A stretch of 6,639 nt of DNA, taken from NCBI GenBank assembly GCA_023396555.1, contig JAEWWC010000070.1, positions 1-6,639 of the forward strand, in the 5' to 3' direction. Under the pieces are notes generated by a model, which saw only the letters and a program-made list of their open reading frames with translations, ran no database searches and was not told the origin of the DNA. Positions 1-5,542 of the stretch are shown here, piece after piece (the stretch's first letter is position 1; each line of letters starts with the position of its first letter). A program made the translations under genes and the position numbers. This DNA comes from Bacillota bacterium. GTDB lineage: Bacteria; Bacillota; Clostridia; Christensenellales; SZUA-584.

Positions 1-395
1 GTTGTGTGGACATCTGCACGCGCAGCGCCCAGAAAGAAATGATATTGCCGGCGCTTGTAGGCATCATATCGCCAATAGTTGTTGGCCTGATTCTTGGACC
101 ATATGCCGTGGCGGCGATGCTGGCTGGCGCTGTGGTTTCGGGCTTCATACTCGCTGTCATGATGGCGAATTCGGGCGGTGCGTGGGACAACGCGAAGAAG
201 TACATTGAAGCGGGCAACTACGGCGGCAAGGGCAGCGATTCGCATAAGGCAGCTGTCGTTGGCGACACCGTGGGCGATCCGTTCAAGGATACTTCCGGTC
301 CGTCCATCAATATACTTATCAAGCTGCTCTCGATGGTTTCCATCGTGTTTGCGGGTGTGTTCATCAACGGCAACCTGATGGACTTGTTCTTCTAA
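1..395 (+). CDS. hppA: Membrane-bound proton/sodium-translocating pyrophosphatase, C-terminal part (5' end outside window)
   Basis: This is the last 130 or so residues of an integral membrane pyrophosphatase, which hydrolyses cytoplasmic pyrophosphate and pumps H+ and/or Na+ outward. The reading frame is already open at the left edge (first whole codon at position 3), so the GTG at 6 is not a real start. Seen: a QKEMILPALVGII segment leading into two hydrophobic helices, then GGAWDNAKKYIE (about nt 174-209), then HKAAVVGDTVGDPFKDTSGP (about nt 243-302), and a final hydrophobic helix ending NGNLMDLFF. The Asp/Lys-rich stretches DNAKK and GDTVGDPFKD are the conserved cytoplasmic motifs that hold Mg2+ and pyrophosphate in this family. 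Full-length relatives are about 650-720 residues with 16 membrane helices, so roughly four fifths of the gene lies upstream. The residues that separate K+-dependent from K+-independent forms, and Na+ from H+ pumping, lie in the missing part, so the subtype cannot be called. A terminator follows, so this transcript ends here. Confidence 0.96.
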   Translation, partial: CVDICTRSAQKEMILPALVGIISPIVVGLILGPYAVAAMLAGAVVSGFILAVMMANSGGAWDNAKKYIEAGNYGGKGSDSHKAAVVGDTVGDPFKDTSGPSINILIKLLSMVSIVFAGVFINGNLMDLFF

Positions 396-409
396 GAGAC
401 GTCATATCA

Positions 410-452
410 AAGGCCATGCGGCAACAAACGCTGCATGGCCTTATTGTTTTTT
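410..452 (+). terminator. Intrinsic terminator after hppA
   Basis: A 10-bp perfect stem AAGGCCATGC (410-419) / GCATGGCCTT (433-442) can be extended by one G-U and two G-C pairs to leave a 7-nt loop (423-429). It is followed by a T-rich tract with TTTTTT at 447-452. It lies 15 nt after the hppA stop and just before the leu promoter, so it separates the two transcripts. Confidence 0.9.
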
Positions 453-464
453 ACAAAATACTTG

Positions 465-494
465 TTGACAGAATGCACGTCCAGCACATATAAT
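465..494 (+). promoter_or_regulatory. Sigma-A type promoter for the T-box/leuACD transcript
   Basis: Perfect -35 TTGACA (465-470) and perfect -10 TATAAT (489-494) with an 18-bp spacer. Transcription would start near 500-502, only a few nucleotides upstream of the base of T-box Stem I at 507. With both hexamers at consensus, control is probably exerted mainly by attenuation in the leader rather than at initiation. Confidence 0.88.
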
Positions 495-500
495 AACCGC

Positions 501-759
501 AATAAAGGCTATGAAGGAGAACAGTAGTTGGCTCTGGCCTCTCAGAGAGCCGTCGCTTGGTGAAAGACGGCAGGCTGTAGATCAACGAAGCTCGCTCCGA
601 AGCTGCTGTGCCGAAGTTATCAGTAGGTGCAGACGTCGTGACTCAACGTTACACGAGGACGGGCATCATGTCGTGCCCTGTGAAGCTGGCGGTTTTTTAA
701 TCGCAAGCAGAGTGGTACCGCGTAGGTCTTACGTCTCTGTAGATGTAAGGCTTTTTTTG
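501..759 (+). promoter_or_regulatory. T-box riboswitch leader (tRNA-sensing, probably tRNA-Leu)
   Basis: A complete T-box can be folded by eye. Stem I: base 507-510/601-604; K-turn ATGA (511-514) with GA (599-600); helix GGAG (516-519)/CTCC (595-598); specifier loop with AGTA (523-526) opposite GAA (587-589); helix GTTG/CAAC (527-530/583-586); helix GCCT/AGGC (537-540/572-575); AG bulge AGAGA (544-548); helix GCCGTC/GACGGC (549-554/566-571); apical loop containing GGTG. Stem II: CTGTGCC/GGTGCAG (606-612/626-632) with its own S-turn, GAA 613-615 opposite AGTA 622-625. A further hairpin is 636-640/652-656, and Stem III is GGGCA/TGCCC (661-665/674-678). The T-box sequence AGAGTGGTACCGCG (709-722) differs from the consensus by one base. 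Antiterminator: 707-712/735-740 and 720-722/732-734 around the bulge TGGTACC (713-719). TGGT would pair with an ACCA tRNA end, that is, discriminator A, as in tRNA-Leu. The likely specifier is CTC (591-593), fitting the downstream leucine genes; the register is discussed in the findings. Uncharged tRNA stabilises the antiterminator and permits leuACD transcription. Confidence 0.95.
726..758 (+). terminator. T-box regulatory terminator
   Basis: An 11-bp stem (726-736 / 741-751, two G-U pairs) closed by the tetraloop CTGT is followed by seven T residues (752-758). Its left arm includes 732-736, which also forms the 3' strand of the antiterminator, so the two structures exclude each other. This is the OFF state reached when charged tRNA is abundant. 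Confidence 0.92.
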
Positions 760-840
760 TTCCCCGAAAGTCTCTGGCCAAGGCTTGGAGCGATGCGCGC
801 GACCCGCAGACAAATTATATTTTGAGGAGAGAAAACTTCA

Positions 841-2358
841 ATGCCAACAATTAAGATTTTTGACACGACGCTGCGCGACGGCGAACAGTCTCCGGGATGC
901 AGCATGAACCTGCAGGAAAAGATAGAGGTGGCAAAACAGCTGGAAAAGCTGGGAGTGGACGTGATCGAGGCGGGCTTTGCCATCGCGTCGCCCGGAGACT
1001 TCGTTTCCGTCAAGACCATCGCCGAGACGGTGAAGAACGCTACGGTTGCCAGTCTGTCGCGCGCGCTCAAGAAGGATATCGATCGGGCGTATGAGGCGGT
1101 GAAGAGCGCGGTCAGCCCGCGCATCCACACGTTCCTCGCCACATCGCCCATTCACATGGAATACAAGCTCAAGATGAAGCCGGAGGATGTGCTGAAACAG
1201 GCGGAGGAGATGGTGCGTTACGCCAAATCACTGTGCAGCGACGTTGAGTTTTCGGCGGAGGATGCGTCGCGAAGCGAGCCGGAATTTCTGTATCGCGTGT
1301 TCGAAGCTGTGATCAAGGCGGGCGCAACCTGCATCAACGTGCCGGACACCGTAGGCTACGCGATGCCGGAGGAGTTCTTTGAACTGGTGCGCGGCGTCAA
1401 GGAGAATGTCCGCGGCATCGAGAAGGTGGACCTTTCGGTGCACTGCCATAACGATTTGGGGTTGGGCGTAGCAAACACGCTGGCGGCGATCCGCGCCGGT
1501 GCAACGCAGGCCGAAGGTACCATCAACGGCATCGGTGAGCGCGCAGGCAACGCGGCGTTGGAGGAAATCGTAATGGGGCTGTCCACGAGACAGGATTTAT
1601 ACGGATACACGACGAATATCAATACAAAGCAGATTTACAATGCGTCACGGCTGATTTCGGCGATAACCGGCGTTTCAGTGCAGCCTAATAAGGCCATTGT
1701 GGGCGCCAACGCGTTTGCGCACGAGGCAGGCATCCACCAGCACGGCGTACTGGCCAACAAAGCCACGTATGAGATCATGACGCCCGAGTCCATCGGCCTG
1801 CCGGAGAACGTGATCGTGCTCGGCAAGCATTCCGGCAAGCACGCGTTCGCTGAACGGCTTAAAACATTGGGATATGCGATAGATGACACGCATATCGAGG
1901 CTGCTTTTGAAAAGTTTAAGGAATTGGCAGACAGGAAGAAGGACGTTTCCGATCTCGATCTGCGCGCGCTGGTGGAAGTGGACACGTTCGATATACCGAA
2001 CGAATACGAGTTTGACACCTTCGTCATCAACAGCGGCAACCGCATGACGGCGACGGCTGTCGTTAAGCTGCAGCATGAGGGCAACACGATGGAGGAAGCG
2101 GCAACGGGCGACGGCCCGGTGGACGCGGCGTTTAACGCGGTGGAACGCTGCATTGGCGATAGCTTCACGCTGGAGGATTACATCGTCCGCTCGGTGACAG
2201 GAGGCAAGGACGCGCAGGGCGAGGTGATCGTCAAACTGGATAAGAACGGCAAGAAGGCGCGCGGCCGCGGACTGTCCACCGACGTTGTGGAAGCGAGCGT
2301 CAAGGCATATGTGGACGCGATCAATAAATACTACTATGAGATGAAGGTGGAGGGATAA
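841..2358 (+). CDS. leuA: 2-Isopropylmalate synthase
   Basis: First committed step of leucine synthesis: condenses 2-oxoisovalerate with acetyl-CoA to 2-isopropylmalate, in the cytoplasm. The 505-residue product matches the usual bacterial length of about 510. Seen: an N-terminal DRE-TIM barrel opening with FDTTLRDGEQSPG (R12, D13), the HTFLATSPIH strand, metal-binding HCHND (H201, H203, N204/D205), the NGIGERAGN motif (229-237) and FAHEAGIHQHG (292-302). The C-terminal third, about 375-500, is the leucine-sensing regulatory domain, with GDGPVDAAFNA starting at 423 and GRGLSTDVVEASVKAY starting at 475, so feedback inhibition by leucine is expected. The intact regulatory domain, long barrel and leuCD partners favour LeuA over citramalate or homocitrate synthase. 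The ATG at 841 follows a GAGGAG site (824-829); the product begins MPTIKIFDTTLRDGEQ as relatives do. It is first in leuACD, 82 nt after the T-box terminator, so both attenuation and enzyme feedback act on this step. Confidence 0.96.
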   Translation: MPTIKIFDTTLRDGEQSPGCSMNLQEKIEVAKQLEKLGVDVIEAGFAIASPGDFVSVKTIAETVKNATVASLSRALKKDIDRAYEAVKSAVSPRIHTFLATSPIHMEYKLKMKPEDVLKQAEEMVRYAKSLCSDVEFSAEDASRSEPEFLYRVFEAVIKAGATCINVPDTVGYAMPEEFFELVRGVKENVRGIEKVDLSVHCHNDLGLGVANTLAAIRAGATQAEGTINGIGERAGNAALEEIVMGLSTRQDLYGYTTNINTKQIYNASRLISAITGVSVQPNKAIVGANAFAHEAGIHQHGVLANKATYEIMTPESIGLPENVIVLGKHSGKHAFAERLKTLGYAIDDTHIEAAFEKFKELADRKKDVSDLDLRALVEVDTFDIPNEYEFDTFVINSGNRMTATAVVKLQHEGNTMEEAATGDGPVDAAFNAVERCIGDSFTLEDYIVRSVTGGKDAQGEVIVKLDKNGKKARGRGLSTDVVEASVKAYVDAINKYYYEMKVEG

Positions 2359-2362
2359 TCAC

Positions 2363-3622
2363 GTGGGCATGACAATGACGCAAAAAATACTGGCAAGCAA
2401 GACCGACCTTAAAGAGGTGCATGCCGGTCAGTTTATTGAAGCGCGGCTCGATTTGACGCTGGGCAACGACATCACGACCCCGGTGGCGATACGCGAGTTC
2501 AAGCGCACCGGACGCAAAGAGGTTTTCGATAAGGAGAAGGTCGCGATCGTGCCGGACCATTTCACGCCGAACAAGGACATCAAGGCGGCGGAGCAGGCCA
2601 AGATGCTGCGAGATTTTGCGAAGGAATATGGCATCGTGAACTACTTCGAGATCGGCGAGATGGGCATCGAGCACTGCCTGATACCCGAGAAGGGGCTGGC
2701 AGTGCCGGGCGATGCCATCATCGGCGCGGATTCGCACACCTGCACCTACGGTGCGCTGGGTGCGTTCTCCACCGGTGTGGGCAGCACGGACCTCGCAGCC
2801 GGCATGGCGCGCGGCACCTGCTGGTTCAAGGTGCCCTCGGCGATACAGTTCAAGCTTAAAGGCAAGATGCAAAAGTGGGTGTCCGGCAAGGACCTGATAC
2901 TGCACATCATCGGCATGATCGGCGTGGATGGGGCGCTCTACCAATCGATGGAATACGCGGGCGACGTGGCCAGCCTCACGATGGACGACCGGTTTACCAT
3001 CGCCAACATGGCCATTGAAGCGGGCGCGAAGAACGGTATATTCCCGGTGGACGCCCAGACGATAGAATATCTCAATGAGCATGCCACTCGTCCGTATACG
3101 GTGTTCGAGGCGGATGAGGACGCGGAGTATGCCCGCGTGATCGAGATCGACCTCGCGGAGCTTAGGCCCACAGTCGCGTTCCCACACCTGCCGGACAACA
3201 CCCGTACGATCGACAACGTGGGGGATGTGGTGATCGACCAAGTAGTTATCGGTTCCTGCACCAACGGGCGTATCACCGACCTTCGCATCGCGGCGGACAT
3301 ATTGCGCGGGCACAGGGTGAAGAAGGGCGTGCGGGTAATCGTATTCCCCGGCACGCAGGCCATCTATCTGCAGGCGCTTAAGGAAGGCCTCATCGCGGAC
3401 TTCATTGAAGCAGGCGCTGCGGTGTCCACGCCCACCTGCGGGCCGTGCCTCGGCGGACACATGGGTATACTGGCGGCGGGCGAACGCTCCGTCTCCACCA
3501 CCAACCGCAATTTCGTGGGACGCATGGGCCACGTGAATTCCGAAGTGTATCTCGCCAGCCCGGCGGTGGCTGCCGCTTCCGCGCTCACGGGCCGTATCGA
3601 AGATCCCGCCAATATAAAATGA
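2363..3622 (+). CDS. leuC: 3-Isopropylmalate dehydratase, large subunit
   Basis: Aconitase-family subunit that carries the [4Fe-4S] cluster; with LeuD it isomerises 2-isopropylmalate to 3-isopropylmalate through dehydration and rehydration. The 419-residue length fits the shorter LeuC type common in archaea and clostridia rather than the roughly 465-residue enterobacterial type. Seen: GADSHTCTYGALGAFSTGVGSTD (D123, H125) and the three cluster cysteines, C299 in IGSCTNGR, and C359 and C362 in TPTCGPCLGG. All expected ligands are present. The GTG start at 2363 is preferred because it gives MGMTMTQKILA, the usual beginning of this family, and lies 8 nt after a GGAGGG site (2349-2354) inside the end of leuA; an ATG two codons later is the alternative. 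Only 4 nt separate it from leuA, and its stop overlaps the leuD ribosome binding site, so translation of the three genes is probably coupled. Confidence 0.96.
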   Translation: MGMTMTQKILASKTDLKEVHAGQFIEARLDLTLGNDITTPVAIREFKRTGRKEVFDKEKVAIVPDHFTPNKDIKAAEQAKMLRDFAKEYGIVNYFEIGEMGIEHCLIPEKGLAVPGDAIIGADSHTCTYGALGAFSTGVGSTDLAAGMARGTCWFKVPSAIQFKLKGKMQKWVSGKDLILHIIGMIGVDGALYQSMEYAGDVASLTMDDRFTIANMAIEAGAKNGIFPVDAQTIEYLNEHATRPYTVFEADEDAEYARVIEIDLAELRPTVAFPHLPDNTRTIDNVGDVVIDQVVIGSCTNGRITDLRIAADILRGHRVKKGVRVIVFPGTQAIYLQALKEGLIADFIEAGAAVSTPTCGPCLGGHMGILAAGERSVSTTNRNFVGRMGHVNSEVYLASPAVAAASALTGRIEDPANIK

Positions 3623-3633
3623 AGGAGAGACAA

Positions 3634-4110
3634 ATGGGCAAAGTATATAAATATGGAAGCAATGTGGATACGGACGTCATCATACCCGCGCGTTACCTCA
3701 ACACGTCGGACGAAAAGGAGCTCGCGTCCCACTGCATGGAGGACATCGACAAGGACTTCGTAAAGACAGTGCAGCAAGGCGACATCATCGTCGCGGAGAT
3801 GAATTTCGGCTGCGGCTCCTCGCGCGAGCATGCGCCCATCTCCATCAAGGCGTCCGGCATATCCTGCGTCATCGCATGCACATTCGCCCGCATATTCTTC
3901 CGCAACGCCATCAACATCGGCCTGCCGATACTGGAGTGCGAAGAAGCGGTGAAGAACACGGATTTCGGCGATGTGCTGGAAGTGGACCTCGCGAGCGGCG
4001 TCATTACCAACGTGACCAAGGGAAAAAAGTTCCAGGCGGAGCCGTTCCCGCCCTTCATGCAGCGCATCATCGATGCGGGCGGCCTGATCGGGGATATCTC
4101 AAAGCACTGA
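3634..4110 (+). CDS. leuD: 3-Isopropylmalate dehydratase, small subunit
   Basis: The 158-residue swivel-domain partner of LeuC; together they form the isopropylmalate isomerase. Seen: NVDTDVIIPARYL at the N-terminus (D12, D14) and the substrate-loop motif FGCGSSREHAP (58-68, with S62, S63, R64), followed by ARIFFRNAINIGLP, all typical of LeuD. The length fits the short LeuD class that pairs with the 419-residue LeuC. The frame stays open upstream to 3445, but the start is ATG 3634: it follows GAAGGAGAG (3621-3629) at a normal distance, gives the expected MGKVYKYGSNVDTD beginning, and the upstream extension only reads leuC out of frame. The ribosome binding site overlaps the leuC stop (3620-3622). 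leuD is the last gene of the unit and a terminator follows 15 nt after its stop; leuB does not follow. Confidence 0.96.
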   Translation: MGKVYKYGSNVDTDVIIPARYLNTSDEKELASHCMEDIDKDFVKTVQQGDIIVAEMNFGCGSSREHAPISIKASGISCVIACTFARIFFRNAINIGLPILECEEAVKNTDFGDVLEVDLASGVITNVTKGKKFQAEPFPPFMQRIIDAGGLIGDISKH

Positions 4111-4125
4111 AAAAAGAAGAGCATT

Positions 4126-4165
4126 AAAATCCGCTGGCGAACAGGAAAAGCTGGCGGATTTTTTT
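4126..4165 (+). terminator. Intrinsic terminator of the leuACD operon
   Basis: AAAATCCGCTGGC (4126-4138) pairs with GCTGGCGGATTTT (4150-4162), with two G-U pairs in the middle and an 11-nt loop. The 3' arm runs into a tract of seven T residues (4159-4165). It ends the leucine transcript after leuD. Confidence 0.9.
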
Positions 4166-4215
4166 ATAAATGAAACAAGTTCGGGATTATTTTCATAATG
4201 TGAATTTATTTTAAT

Positions 4216-4240
4216 TTGGCAGCAGGAATTCTGCAGTCAA
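4216..4240. promoter_or_regulatory. Candidate operator, 25-bp imperfect dyad
   Basis: Nine of twelve base pairs are symmetric about position 4228. The arms read TTGGCAGCAGGA and, on the far side, TTCTGCAGTCAA. It could be a protein site or, as RNA, a weak hairpin with two additional G-U pairs; it has no T tract, so it is not a terminator. Function is inferred from symmetry and position only. Confidence 0.4.
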
Positions 4241-4255
4241 TATAGAATAAATATA

Positions 4256-4280
4256 TTGCATACAATTTCAGTGTATGAAA
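4256..4280. promoter_or_regulatory. Candidate operator, second 25-bp imperfect dyad
   Basis: Nine of twelve base pairs are symmetric about position 4268, with a perfect CATACA (4259-4264) / TGTATG (4272-4277) core and outer TT/AA. Its centre is 40 bp from that of the dyad at 4216-4240, close to four helical turns. Sequence identity between the two is modest (10 of 25), so they need not bind the same protein. Confidence 0.35.
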
Positions 4281-4309
4281 AAAGCAGCTTGTGCGGAGCG
4301 GGATTTGTA

Positions 4310-4315
4310 TATAAT
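4310..4315 (+). promoter_or_regulatory. Possible -10 element of a distal promoter
   Basis: A perfect TATAAT, but the best upstream partner, TTGTGC (4289-4294), matches only TTG of the -35 consensus and leaves a short 15-bp spacer. If used, it would give a transcript with a roughly 200-nt leader that includes the inverted repeat at 4327-4354. Weak evidence; AT-rich DNA often contains such hexamers. Confidence 0.25.
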
Positions 4316-4326
4316 CAATACAGGGT

Positions 4327-4354
4327 ATATATCTTTTTTGTCAGTAAGATATAT
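4327..4354. repeat. Inverted repeat, 9-bp arms
   Basis: ATATATCTT (4327-4335) and AAGATATAT (4346-4354) are perfect reverse complements separated by 10 nt. The arms are nearly all A/T, so an RNA hairpin would be weak; a protein-binding dyad is at least as likely. It lies 12 nt after the possible -10 element at 4310. Confidence 0.5.
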
Positions 4355-4393
4355 CACGGGGTTTGGAAATAAAGCGAATATAAGAACATGAAA

Positions 4394-4425
4394 GGTTGGG
4401 CTGAACGGTTCTGGTTTGGCTTAAC
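4394..4425 (+). repeat. Pair of 13-bp direct repeats, 19-bp period
   Basis: GGTTGGGCTGAAC (4394-4406) and GGTTTGGCTTAAC (4413-4425) match at 11 of 13 positions. They end about 8 bp upstream of the -35 region of the regulator's promoter, which is where activator or cooperative repressor sites often lie. SorC-family regulators such as CggR are known to bind direct-repeat operators, so autoregulation is a reasonable inference. A 9-bp palindrome GAACGGTTC (4403-4411) links the two copies. Confidence 0.5.
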
Positions 4426-4432
4426 TCTTTTT

Positions 4433-4450
4433 TAAGACAGCATAGTCTTA
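4433..4450. promoter_or_regulatory. Candidate repressor operator inside the promoter
   Basis: A perfect dyad TAAGAC-N6-GTCTTA occupies the -35 region and most of the spacer of the promoter that ends at 4461. A protein bound here would block RNA polymerase, so repression, probably by the regulator encoded just downstream, is the simplest reading. The site-protein assignment is inferred. Confidence 0.5.
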
Positions 4451-4461
4451 CCTTATATAAT
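4434..4461 (+). promoter_or_regulatory. Probable promoter of the SorC-family regulator and kinase
   Basis: A perfect -10 TATAAT (4456-4461) lies 16 bp downstream of AAGACA (4434-4439), a -35 with four of six consensus bases. Transcription would start near 4468, giving a leader of about 50 nt. The weak -35 overlapping a dyad fits a regulated promoter. Confidence 0.6.
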
Positions 4462-4482
4462 AAACCGTGTTTAAATGCGTTC

Positions 4483-4497
4483 CCTGATGTAATCAGG
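4483..4497 (+). repeat. Small inverted repeat in the regulator's 5' leader
   Basis: CCTGAT (4483-4488) and ATCAGG (4492-4497) form a perfect 6-bp stem with the 3-nt loop GTA, ending 6 nt before the ribosome binding site of the regulator. It may be an RNA hairpin affecting translation or stability, or a downstream operator. Confidence 0.45.
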
Positions 4498-4518
4498 CGT
4501 GGTAAGGAGTATTGCGGA

Positions 4519-5499
4519 ATGGATCTGGAAAACCTGAAAATCAATGATATCAACTCAATGATACGGATTGCAAAAAAGTATTATGAGCTGAATATGTCTC
4601 AGGAAGAAATATCGCTCGAAGAGGAAATATCCAAGTCGTCCGTTTCCAGGATGCTTAAAAAGGCGACGATGCTGGGTTATGTCCGGCATGAAATCATCTA
4701 TCCCATCAAATCGGTCGCACAGCAGGAACAGCTTATCAGGAAGATGTTTGATATTGAACATCTGTTTATCGTTCCCAAAATGGTCGACGACCGTGATATC
4801 CGCCTGAATGACACTTGCCGCACAGTGGCGCAGGACTTAAGCAGATACATTTCCGATCATGATATCGTCAGCGTATCGTGGGGGCGCACCGTTGAGAAGC
4901 TGTCAACGCTGCTGGTGGCGCCGATTCCGCCAAAGAAGGGTATCAAGATTGTGCAGCTCAACGGTTCCATTGCTACCAACGTGCTATCCACCAAAACGGC
5001 GGGCATACTGGAACGGTTTACGGAAGCTTACTCTGGCGTCGGCTACGTGCTGGCAGCGCCCACTCTGGTGGACGATGAGGAGATTGCGAACGCGATCAAA
5101 AGAGATTCGCGGATACGCAACGTGCTGGATATGGCCAGAGCTTCGACTATAGCGGTTTTCGGTATCGGACAGCTGTCGGAACAGTCCGTACTGATCGAAA
5201 GGGGCGCTATCACACCGGAGGATGTCAAAAACCTATCGTCAAAAGGCGGTGTCGGCGACGTCTGTTCGCGGTATTTTGATATCAACGGAAAGATCGTCGA
5301 CGAGACATATGAGGCCAGAACGATCGGTCTGGACCTGAATGATCTTCGCAAGAAGAAGCATCGGATCGGCATAGCGGTGGGGATAGAAAAGGCTGATGCC
5401 ATCATCGGAGCGCTGGCTGGAAAGTTTATGACGTCGCTGTATATGGATGAAATGACTGCGTCTTACGTTATTATGCGCGCGCAGGAAATGGGATATTAG
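4519..5499 (+). CDS. SorC/DeoR-type sugar-responsive transcriptional regulator
   Basis: The 326-residue product has the size and layout of the SorC family (relatives include CggR, B. subtilis DeoR and LsrR). Seen: an N-terminal helix-turn-helix at about 12-57, with YYELNMSQEEIS and the recognition-helix-like SKSSVSRMLKKA, then a large effector-binding domain from about 62 to the end. That domain contains IVSVSWGRTVEKL, the IAVFGIGQL strand, and GGVGDVCSRYFDINGKIVD (G243-D261), the family's typical ligand-loop region. Such regulators bind phosphorylated sugars and usually control their own operon. The ATG at 4519 has AAGGAG at 4504-4509. A kinase gene follows after 43 bp with no terminator, so the two are probably co-transcribed, and a phosphorylated polyol or sugar made by or near that kinase is the likely effector (inferred). 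The specific member and ligand cannot be named from sequence alone. Some pipelines label such proteins DeoR, which is a different family from E. coli DeoR. Confidence 0.9.
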   Translation: MDLENLKINDINSMIRIAKKYYELNMSQEEISLEEEISKSSVSRMLKKATMLGYVRHEIIYPIKSVAQQEQLIRKMFDIEHLFIVPKMVDDRDIRLNDTCRTVAQDLSRYISDHDIVSVSWGRTVEKLSTLLVAPIPPKKGIKIVQLNGSIATNVLSTKTAGILERFTEAYSGVGYVLAAPTLVDDEEIANAIKRDSRIRNVLDMARASTIAVFGIGQLSEQSVLIERGAITPEDVKNLSSKGGVGDVCSRYFDINGKIVDETYEARTIGLDLNDLRKKKHRIGIAVGIEKADAIIGALAGKFMTSLYMDEMTASYVIMRAQEMGY

Positions 5500-5542
5500 T
5501 TTCTGCAGCTTGAAGCTGTGATGTTCTGATAAGGAGGACACT

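Larger units (their letters stand above)
4166..4518 (+). other. AT-rich intergenic region with regulatory elements, no gene
   Basis: About 350 bp that is markedly more AT-rich than the flanking genes. I see no open frame with a plausible ribosome binding site or protein-like composition on either strand. It contains several dyads, a direct repeat pair, one reasonable promoter for the downstream regulator and one weaker promoter-like site; these are listed separately. The size and the number of symmetric sites are unusual for a simple autoregulated gene and suggest binding by more than one protein dimer. Confidence 0.75.

Noticed and set aside
778..788. Palindrome CCAAGGCTTGG in the leuA leader after the terminator
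   Set aside because: It is short, and common by chance in sequence of this composition, with no supporting context.
511..825. Plus-strand open frame in the leuA leader, starting at an ATG close to a GGAG
   Set aside because: The ATG and GGAG are parts of the T-box K-turn and Stem I. The frame runs through the antiterminator and terminator, and its translation is not protein-like.
729..1151. Minus-strand open frame across the T-box terminator and the 5' part of leuA
   Set aside because: It overlaps a well-supported RNA structure and the conserved barrel start of leuA, and resembles no protein family.
2321..3532. Open frame of 403 codons on the minus strand
   Set aside because: It is antisense to leuC over almost its whole length. 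The translation is rich in Arg, His and Val with no recognisable motif, as expected of a shadow frame, while leuC has intact catalytic and cluster residues.
3445..3633. N-terminal extension of leuD to an upstream in-frame start
   Set aside because: The added 63 residues read leuC in another frame. The ATG at 3634 has a proper ribosome binding site and gives the standard LeuD beginning.
4402..4415. Catabolite-responsive element (cre) candidate around the GAACGGTTC palindrome
   Set aside because: Compared with the cre consensus TGWAANCGNTNWCA, it fails at core positions, including the central CG register.
5506..5518. Small hairpin CAGCT-TGA-AGCTG between regulator and kinase
   Set aside because: The stem is only 5 bp, with no T tract, so it is not a terminator, and it is too small to claim as a regulatory structure.
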